A stretch of 64,000 nucleotides of DNA from Rebecca billardiae RCC1528. Lineage: Eukaryota; Haptophyta. The position numbers were made by a program, and so were the translations under genes. The stretch covers positions 310,001 through 374,000 of the forward strand of contig OZ251228.1 in assembly GCA_965240325.2 (NCBI GenBank), read 5' to 3'. This document shows, piece by piece, positions 53,552 to 61,265 of this stretch; positions within the stretch are counted from its first letter, which is position 1, and each line of letters begins with the position of its first letter. The notes under the pieces are model-generated. The model was not told the origin of the DNA, made no database searches, and saw nothing but the letters and a program-made list of their open reading frames with translations.

Positions 53552-54715
53552 ATGGCCCAGCAGCCCCGGCAACCCGAGTTCTTGGCCACGACGATGGGCA
53601 TGTCATCGCGGCGGCTGTGTGCCAACTGCGAGTCCGTGCGCGCCGTTCCCTACAACGTGACGAACGCATCGAATTGCCGCCTCGTAGCGTTGCCACCACC
53701 GTTTGAGCCAGAGGCCACTGTGGCATCGCAGCATTTGCGACGCGCCGACGATTCCACCGTTGCCCTCGAGTCTACTTTCGATGACAGCGTCATGCTCGAC
53801 GCGGCAGTCCTCGCTGAGCTGGATCGACTGCTGGCGTGCAACGCGAGCGCGCACGCATCATCAGGGGATGATGGGTCGCGGATGTCCCCTACCGTCGTCG
53901 AGTTTGTCCGGCGCGTGCTCCACGACGAGCCCGAGCCGGCACCCAACGATCCACCACCTGCGGCCACGCGCCAGATGTCTCCCCTCGCGGGCGGTGTGGT
54001 GGCACTCCCGCAGAATCAACAGCATCGCCATCATCCACCATCTGCGATGATGGTCGCGGAGACGCTGGTGGATGCCTGCGTTGCTGGCTCGCTGTGCGCG
54101 CCTGTGCTGCCACAGAGCGTCGACATGTGGCAACCGCCCACGTTGAGCCCGCCGACCACGCCTGTGCCTCGAGACGCTTGGTCCGATGCACTCATCCCGC
54201 CGGGGGCATCCATGCCGCTCCTGACCGCTGTGGGCAATCGTCACTGGCTCGGGATGCCGGGCGCGCCGGCTTGGCTCCCGCTTCCGCCTGCGGCGACGGG
54301 CAACGTCGAGCCGCCCGTGCCCCGGGCGCAGCGAGTGTACATCGGGGTGCGCTGCCGCCAGCCTGCGCACGGCGGCCAGAAGCGCGCCAAGCCGTACCAC
54401 GGCCGTGTGCGCTTCAAGGGCACAGAGCACTACACGAAGTTCTTCTCGTCGCCGGAGAGCGCAGCGCGCGCGCGTGACGCGCTCGTCATCCAGCTCGGCC
54501 TCCATCACACGCGCAGGCTCAACTTCCCGCCGGGCAGGATGCACGATCCCAGGAGCATGGAAAGACAGCAGCATCCCTCAGCAAGCACCCGCTTGGGCGG
54601 GGATTCGGCTCCCGCCAGCAGCGATCGTCGTCGACGGACGACCCTGCGGCACAGTGGCGCATCGTCCGGCGTTTGCCATCACCCTGTCGTCGGTCGGCTC
54701 GCGAATCTTCACTGA
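53552..54715 (+). CDS. AP2/ERF-domain transcription factor
   Basis: Single exon, 387 residues from ATG 53552 (MAQQPRQPEFLATTMGMSSR). A Cys-bearing N-terminus (RRLCANCESVRAVPYNVTNA, then NC) is followed by Pro/Ala-rich sequence. One AP2 domain lies at about residues 262-325: VYIGVRCRQ, KPYHGRVRFKGTEHYTKFFS and SPESAARARDALVIQLGL, then RRLNFP. The YIGVR start, the beta-strand pattern and the LNFP end are diagnostic. The domain is slightly expanded between strands 1 and 2. It probably binds DNA in the nucleus; target unknown. Confidence 0.85.
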   Translation: MAQQPRQPEFLATTMGMSSRRLCANCESVRAVPYNVTNASNCRLVALPPPFEPEATVASQHLRRADDSTVALESTFDDSVMLDAAVLAELDRLLACNASAHASSGDDGSRMSPTVVEFVRRVLHDEPEPAPNDPPPAATRQMSPLAGGVVALPQNQQHRHHPPSAMMVAETLVDACVAGSLCAPVLPQSVDMWQPPTLSPPTTPVPRDAWSDALIPPGASMPLLTAVGNRHWLGMPGAPAWLPLPPAATGNVEPPVPRAQRVYIGVRCRQPAHGGQKRAKPYHGRVRFKGTEHYTKFFSSPESAARARDALVIQLGLHHTRRLNFPPGRMHDPRSMERQQHPSASTRLGGDSAPASSDRRRRTTLRHSGASSGVCHHPVVGRLANLH

Positions 54716-55376
54716 CGGCCTGACGTCGAAATGTCGTCGTGCAGCGCGCAGCGCGCAGCCGGCGGCGGTCGGACTCGGCAGTGGGTACGGCCTGCAAAGT
54801 GCGACGCGATGCTGATACCGACAGATACGGTGCTCGTGACCTCTGCGTCATCATTCTTGGCGCGTTGCATGATGAGAGTTCGAGTAGCAGGCGCTGCGCG
54901 TAATAAGTCTGTAATGATGATGCTGCTGCTGCGCGCAGCGAATGTAGTCGTACTCACAGACGGTACAGTTGCCGAGTATGGAGGTAGACGCGCGGCGGGC
55001 ATTAATTAACGATTACGAATGCGTCAGGTAATCTGAGAGGTGAGGCTGGAGCCATTCTTAACGTGAAGCGGATTATTATTTCAGCTTGACAGCAGGTCAG
55101 GAGCTTCTTACTGGCGAGTGTGTCGGCGTCCCGGTCGGGGTTACTGCGAGTACGGCGAGGGGCACATTGAGCCTGACGGTGAGGGCCGCGTGGCAGCCCC
55201 CAGACACGCCCAACCAACGGGGCGTCCGCTGCCGGGGCTCACCGGGCTGAGGCTACGACAATCGACTGAATTGTGCTTCGTCAGCTTCGTGGGCTCGATC
55301 TAACTAAGCTTCGAACGGCGGCAAATTGGCTCTTAATCGATGACGAGCAGCGCTGTCCTGGTAAGTACGTACGCGT

Positions 55377-55378
<2 letters not shown>

Positions 55379-55444
<66 letters not shown>

Positions 55445-55489
55445 GTATATATATATGTGGTATATATATATGTGGTATATATATATATA

Positions 55490-55522
<33 letters not shown>
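55379..55522. repeat. (TA)n microsatellite with TGTGG interruptions
   Basis: About 60 nt of uninterrupted TA, then three GTGGTATATATATA-type units, a TATATATACCATATATATA palindromic switch and another ~30 nt of TA. Able to form cruciform DNA. Length here may not be exact because such tracts assemble poorly. Confidence 0.95.
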
Positions 55523-55524
<2 letters not shown>

Positions 55525-55535
55525 TGGTAACGTGA

Positions 55536-55558
55536 CACCTCAAAGATGTGCGGGTGCC
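55536..55558. repeat. Left arm of 23-nt inverted repeat pair
   Basis: Begins CACCTCAAAGATGTG. Its exact reverse complement lies at 58549-58571, so the two arms enclose the BAH-like gene and 1.2 kb of further sequence. Confidence 0.8.
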
Positions 55559-55706
55559 TTTTCCGGCCACGTTCCACGAGATTTTCTTAAAACTGCACTA
55601 GCAACCGACGGCCAATCAACGCCCGGCCTGCACCAGGGGCGGTGGAGGGCATGAATAGGTTTTTGAGCAACCGCCGAGCCTGGTTGAGTCGCTCCGTTCC
55701 GGCTGA

Positions 55707-57375
55707 GCGCCGGTCGAACGGCCCCTCGCGGTTTGTCGAAGTCATGGACGGAGCGGGGAGCTCCCGCCGGCCACCGCGCCGGAGCTCGTCACCGCCGCCA
55801 CGCGGGGAGGACGATTGCGGAATGTCGGCGTCATCTGGCGCGGCATCAATATCGGAATCGGAGACCATGTCGTCGTGCAGTGGCTGCAGAAGAACGGCAG
55901 GCCTTCGGAGCGCGCCGGGCTCGCGCAGGTGCGCCGCGTCGTCAAGAAGTCGTCGCGGGGTCAGTGACCCTCATGGTAAAGTGGTTCTACTTCGTGGAGG
56001 ACTTGCCTGGCAAGACGCGCACCGCAGACTACCACCCTGCGGAGGTCTACGAGCACGTCGGCAACTGGAAGGAGGAGGAGATCGAGGTCGAGACGGTGCA
56101 TGGCAAGGTGATGGTGTGGAAGAACCTTGCGGAGTTCATCGCGCGCGGGGGCGCACTGGACTTCTTCGTGAATGCATGGACCGCGTTCAAGCGCCCGAGG
56201 TGCGCCGCCCCGCCCGCGATCCCTCCCTGCGCGCGCATACCCGCGGCGCGCCAACACCGCGTGTCGTCGTCCGCCCCGTCGTCTGTGATGCCAGGCAGGG
56301 CGAGTCCGAGCCGCAGCCGTTCAAGGCCAAGCGCAACGTGCTGCATGTGGCGAACATGAATCTGACCGAGCCACCCGAGGAGGTCATCGCGCAGCTCCCG
56401 ACCGCCCGCATGCCATTCGAGTTCGGTGTCGGCCTGAAGGCCTGGAAGCAGCCGGACGGCGGCATCGTGCTGCCGACGACGACAGGGGCTGCGGAGGACG
56501 GGCAGCAGCGCGGCTACCCGCTGCGGCCGTGCTTGCTCGGGGAGGCGGACGAGCACGTGCTCGATCTCGGTACGATCGGATCCCGCTGCGCGCGCGCCGT
56601 GCCCGCTCCCCCCCGCCGCCCGTGTTGACGCGCGTCCTGCGCGCGTGCCCGCGCGCGCCGCGCAGGGCGCGATGAGATTGGCATCGCCGCGGACGCCGAT
56701 CTGGTTGCGGCGTGCGTCGAGTCCGAGCGCCGTGTCGCGGGCTGCCTCGCCAGCAGTAAGGTGTATCGCCACGTCACCATCGTCGCCATCGAGCACGGCG
56801 CGAAGCTGTACCGCCCGCCGGCGGAGGCTGTGCACAACCTCGTCGCGCGGTACCGTGAGTTCCTGTGGCGGGAGCCGATGCACATTCGCGTCCGCCAGCA
56901 GCAGCAGGCGGCGATCTTCGATCGGCTGCTCACGCGCGTCGTCGCGCACTGCCGAGGCTTGCACGCAGCCGAGCGCGCATCGGTCCAGGTCGATGCCACC
57001 GCGTACGATGCTGCCGTCATCGACCTCTTCGCCGAGGACCGCCTGGGCCGCTGGCTGCGCGGCCGGTACGAGCTCGAGCTCGCATCTCACGCGAGCTTGC
57101 CGCTCGCCCCCGGCTGGCCCTTCTTCTCGATCGCTCCGCTGAACGGCAACGCGTCGGACAACTACGCCGAGATCTTCTCTCCCGCCACGACGCTCGCCGA
57201 GAGCCCGCACCAGCTCGTCCTGTTCACCGACTTCCAGTCGGTCATCGGCCTGCGCTTCACCTGGCGTAAGTGGAAGGATGTCACAGCGACCGGCGGGACA
57301 ATCATCGGCGGCTCGCCGCCGCCGACCGCGGGCTACCATCCGAATAGTGGGCGGGGATGTACGTACGGCTGGTAG
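55707..57375 (+). CDS. BAH-like domain protein, 5' end unresolved, one-base frameshift
   Basis: Three exonic segments recognised: 55707-56199, 56295-56569 and 56666-57375. The first begins in frame after a stop at 55704, with no ATG, so an upstream exon is likely. A BAH-like motif is split over two frames: RNVGVIWRGINIGIGDHVVV and QWLQKNGRPSERAGLAQVRR, ending at a stop at 55965, then in the next frame VTLMVKWFYFVEDLPGKTRT and ADYHPAEVYEHV. One base is missing in the G run at 55957-55960. Later segments (EPQPFKAKRNVLHVANMNL; VYRHVTIVAIEHGAKLYRPP; REFLWREPMHIRVRQQQ) belong to no family I know. Both introns are GT-AG, 95 and 96 nt. BAH domains bind nucleosomes or other proteins, so a chromatin role is possible. 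Confidence 0.6.
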
Positions 57376-58472
57376 GCATGACGTAGTCAGTCACGGCTCA
57401 GCACTCCAGTCGCACTATCCCGCATTGGCGCCATATTCGTTCGTGATACTCGTCAGTCTTATTCGTCGGATGAGGCCCGCGCTCGCGGGCCGCGCGGCGG
57501 CGCGGGCCGCGCGGGCTGCGCGGGCCCGACGCGTGCCACCGCCACCGGCCACTGTGGCAGCGCGCGGCGGCGCGGGCCGGATACGGTCGTGCCAGGCTCC
57601 GGTTCGGGCGGGCGGCCGGCTTAGACCCCCCTGCAAGCCCGGCGACGCCACTGCGGGTCACGCTCAGGGACGGCGGCAGAGCCGGCCCACTGACTGGTCT
57701 CGCCGCCCGCGGGTGCGCAACCGTGACCGTCAGTTCCGCGCGGGCACCAGAACTGCGGAGCACGGCCGCGGCGGCGCGGCCGAGTCGCTGTTACTGGCTG
57801 CTCGCGATTGGGATGCAGCAGCTCTACCAGCGACCAGCCACTTGAAGCATGTACACACTCACCAAGCCTTGCCGCGCGGCAGTCACGTTTGCCCGCCACG
57901 CGTGGCCCGTGGCCGTGCCCGTGGGGCGACCGGCTCAGGCAGCGCAGCGGGGCGGCTCGCGCTCCCTGACTGTCGTTGCGAGCTAGCACTTCTGTGGTCT
58001 CCCTGCTTCCTCTCGAGACCTTGCCCGCTCCTTCAGACGTGCTCGCGCAGCACCCGTGTCGCGAAAGCTCTCGGGCTCGCGCTTGGATGGCGCATCGCAT
58101 TCGTGTCGGCTGCCCGCGTGCAGTACAGCCCACGCGAGGCGCAGCCACGGCCCCTTGTCGAGAGGCTCAGATACCCCTGGGATGGCCCAACGACCCCGCT
58201 GCCGCCGCGGCCACGGCGGGCGCGCGCCAACGCTCGCCTCCCCGAGTCGCCGCCCCGGCAGCCGGGGCGCGGCGGCCCCGGGCCGCCCGCAACCAGACCG
58301 GGCTCAGAACGCGTATTACCGGTTTGGCGGCCGTAGGTAGAGGGCCCACCCCTTGCCCTCGCGAGTCCAGGATTTGATGCAAGACCGCCAGACCAAGGGC
58401 CGTGGCCAGACGAGAGGATAGGGATTTCGTGCAAGACGGCGCCTAGTCGTGAGGAGCCTTGATTGAAGAAAA

Positions 58473-58498
58473 AGTTTAGTCAGTCGACTGACTAAACT
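58473..58498. repeat. 26-nt perfect palindrome with outer 9-nt inverted arms
   Basis: Centre CAGTCGACTG with arms AGTTTAGT and ACTAAACT; perfect over 26 nt. Outside it, AGCCTTGAT (58455-58463) and ATCAAGGCT (58524-58532) form a second inverted pair. This gives a nested hairpin of about 78 nt. Confidence 0.9.
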
Positions 58499-58548
58499 CA
58501 TCTCCCCTACAAATGTTCAGGAGATCAAGGCTAGAAGCGTCCAGAAAC

Positions 58549-58571
58549 GGCACCCGCACATCTTTGAGGTG
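58549..58571. repeat. Right arm of 23-nt inverted repeat pair
   Basis: Exact reverse complement of 55536-55558, ending CATCTTTGAGGTG. The few bases beside it (CCAGAAAC against CCGGAAAA) are also similar, so the homology is slightly longer. Confidence 0.8.
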
Positions 58572-58775
58572 CAGGCTCTGGAGTCTCAAGCTCGATCATC
58601 ACGGGGGCGCGCGCTGCTCGCCGTTGCGCGCGCTCGCTGACGGCGAAGCCCGCGAAGCGCACCGGCGGCCGCCGTCCAGCCGTCGCCCCGGCCCGGCCCC
58701 GGCCAGCGCGCACGGGTATAGTCGTCAGTAGTGAGCAGGCGGCGGTACTATCCAAACTAGGTACACAGTGAACAG

Positions 58776-60760
58776 ATGGACCTCAAAATGTGTACTTTAG
58801 AAGCCCGCCTCGAGCGGCCACGAAGGGCACAATGGCGGATTGCGGCGGCCCGCCGCCATCCCTCAGTGCCCGCCCATCAGGTGTCCATGACCGACGTCAC
58901 ACTCGATCTCGAGAGAGCAGACCAAGACGGCGAGGCGGGTGACACGACCCACTGCATCCCCGAACTCGGTCGAGAAGACGAAGCGGCGCTACAACGCGCG
59001 TGGCAGCAAGCTGCTGACGATGCCCGCGGTGAGCGGCTGTCATGCCACCTCGCACGCGCAGATGCGCGGCGTCCCGAAAACCTTCGGTCGATGTCTCGCG
59101 AAAGGGGACGAATGGGAGGGCGACACATGCGCGCATCCTCCCTTGAAGTTCCGATCGCTATCGACCGGCCAATCTCGCGCGATGTCCCCTGCTGCGCAAC
59201 CTCTCCGGCGCGCTCGCGCAGAGGTGATATGGTGCAGTTGCCGCAACTCAAGCTGAAGCACCAGCAGGAGGCGCCGAAGGCCGCGGCGGGTGACAGAACG
59301 CTGCCGGAGCAGTACCAGGTGCGATACGAGGCCGCGCCGTTCGCTCGGCAGTGCAGCTCTCTCTTCTCTTTCGTTGCGCGCCGGATCAATCTGAGGGTGG
59401 GCTCGTGGTGAGCAGCGCAGCTCGACACTGGCCAGTGCTCGCAGAGCACCAGATCCCGAGGATGGACAGCGGCGTGGCGGCGAAGCTGATGGCAGCGATC
59501 AGCGCCCCACCGGGCTACATCGTACCGCCGGGGTGAGCGTCGGGAGTGATGCGCTCTCTGATGTGGGCGATCGCGAGCGCGCATTCTGATGTGCGCTCGT
59601 GGATGCAGCTCGAGGCGGGGAGGGCCATCAGCTGGTGTGACCCTCAGCCGTGCCCTGCTGCGACAGGGGCGGGAGCTGATGGAGGATCCTGTCGCCGACG
59701 CAGTAAGCGCGCCGTTGAGCACCTCGGCCTGCAGGAGTCCGTGCTTCGTTCGGCATCATGGCGAGCAGCGCGCGGAATCTGGGCGCGACGAGCAGCGAGA
59801 TCGGATGCGCGCGTCCGGACGAGCCGATCATGTCTTTGACTTTCAGCCCTCCGCGGGCTCCCGTGCGCTTCGGGCAGGAGGCCAGTCTGAGCCCTCATCA
59901 TCAGTCGTCTGATGCCCTGCATGACGCTGCCATACTACTACGACACACGTACGCGTGAGTCACTGTGAGTCATATCGATGCGATCGTCGCACAGCAGTGG
60001 CGCTGCACGGCCGCGGAGCCCAGAGCTGACGATCAGTGTGGACCGAGCCGTCGGCAGACGCAGATTTGGACACGACGAGGTCGTAGTGCGCGCCGCGCGC
60101 GGCCAGGTACCGCCAGGGCCAGGGCCACGCCGGTGACGGCGGGCAGCAGAGGATGCAGCACGCGCGTGACGCCAACGTGCCGTGCGAGGGCTACGCCAAC
60201 GCTGCTCAGGCACCGCAGCAGCCGCAGCTCACGCGTGAGGACTTCTGCCGACTGTGGTTGGCGGCGGTGCGCGAACTCGTCGGCGGCGGCCGACGACCGC
60301 CGCGGAGGTGAAGGTGATGGTGCTTGCTGCGCTCAACGCCAGGTGCGCGTATGCGCGCGAGCTCAAGCGGTGGACGAGCACGGTCGCGTGCTACCCGCAC
60401 GTGGTCGTCACCATCGCCCCTCGCGCCATCATGCGACTCGGCAGCGCGCTGCACCGCGCGAGCACACAAGCGTCGGAGCACGACGGCAAGATCATCGGCA
60501 ACACGTTCCACGACCGCACGTGCCGGGCGGGCGGGCTGAGCTCGAACAGACGCGGCACGAGCATGCCGCGAGCTGGCCGCGTCGAGCAGGCCGCCAAGCA
60601 GGTGATCGTGGGCAAGATCATGAAGAAGCGCACCAACACCGTCGACAAGAACGGCCGGCTGCGACTGCTTGCAGCAAAGACGGTGCAGCCGGGCGCATCC
60701 AGTGGCAGCGGGCCTGCGAGCGAGGTGCGTCTGCGCGAGATCGTCTATGCTCGTCGCACC
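58776..60760 (+). pseudogene. Broken coding mosaic, unknown family
   Basis: Successive stretches with G/C-biased third positions lie in different forward frames. Examples are NSVEKTKRRYNARGSKLLT (about 58966), GDMVQLPQLKLKHQQEAPKA (59224), HWPVLAEHQIPRMDSGVAAK (59424), MRSLMWAIASAHSDVRSWM (59548), GREL-MEDPVAD (59670), NAAQAPQQPQLTREDFCRLW (about 60198) and EVKVMVLAALNARCAYAREL (60305). Frame changes cannot be explained by convincing introns. The last two blocks are joined by a one-base shift near 60285-60304. This looks like a gene disabled by several indels, or a real gene read with sequence errors. No family is recognised. Confidence 0.4.
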
Positions 60761-60949
60761 GCATCTCCACCTCCGCCATCTGACGCCTGCGCACCGCATG
60801 CGCGCGCGGCCGCCCGGTCGCGCGACGCACTGGCGATTGAGATGACATTCGCGCGTGTCGCGGGCAGTAACAGACGAAAAGACGAGGTGGCAGGGGCTGG
60901 TGAGCGGTGTCTGAAGCATGTACTGGGTGGTTGCGCACCTGCCAGTGCC

Positions 60950-61265
60950 CGTCCGCGCCGGCTCAGGGTTCTTACTAGGCCGCCGGCCCGCGTCGCGCCG
61001 GCGGCACCCTAAAGTGGACATTTGGCCGCCATTCTGTTCACCGTGCGTCCGGCGAGTCACAGTACAAGTGAGAGTACTGCGCCACTGGAGCCCACGGTAC
61101 TCTACCGGTCGCATGCCACGTCTGACTGAGCCTCAGCTTCATCTTATGCCTTCTTCGCCCACCCCTAAAGGGCACTAGCCTCAGCTTCTTGCGCCAGCCG
61201 GCGTCAGAACATCGTCAGCCTCGTCAGGGGTTTCGTCGTCTGAATGAATAATATCAAGCGCATGC
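60950..61265. other. Intergenic region
   Basis: About 310 bp with no gene recognised; 3' flank of the minus-strand kinase-like gene. Confidence 0.4.

Larger units (their letters stand above)
54716..55706. other. Intergenic region with (TA)n tract
   Basis: About 990 bp without a recognisable gene. Includes a long TA repeat (55379-55520) and one arm of a 23-nt inverted repeat pair. The unresolved 5' exon of the BAH-like gene should be here or just downstream. Confidence 0.5.
57376..58775. other. Intergenic GC-rich region
   Basis: About 1.4 kb. A 350-codon open frame on the plus strand (57278-58336) is Arg/Pro/Ala-rich, has no domain, and looks like a by-product of GC-rich sequence, so I do not call it. 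Contains the palindrome near 58.48 kb and the right arm of the 23-nt inverted repeat. Confidence 0.5.

Noticed and set aside
55273-55577. Open frames of alternating Tyr-Ile
   Set aside because: Pure translation of the (TA)n microsatellite.
57278-58336. 350-codon plus-strand open frame
   Set aside because: Arg/Pro/Ala-rich, no domain, overlaps the end of the BAH-like gene in another frame, and is typical of chance frames in GC-rich DNA.
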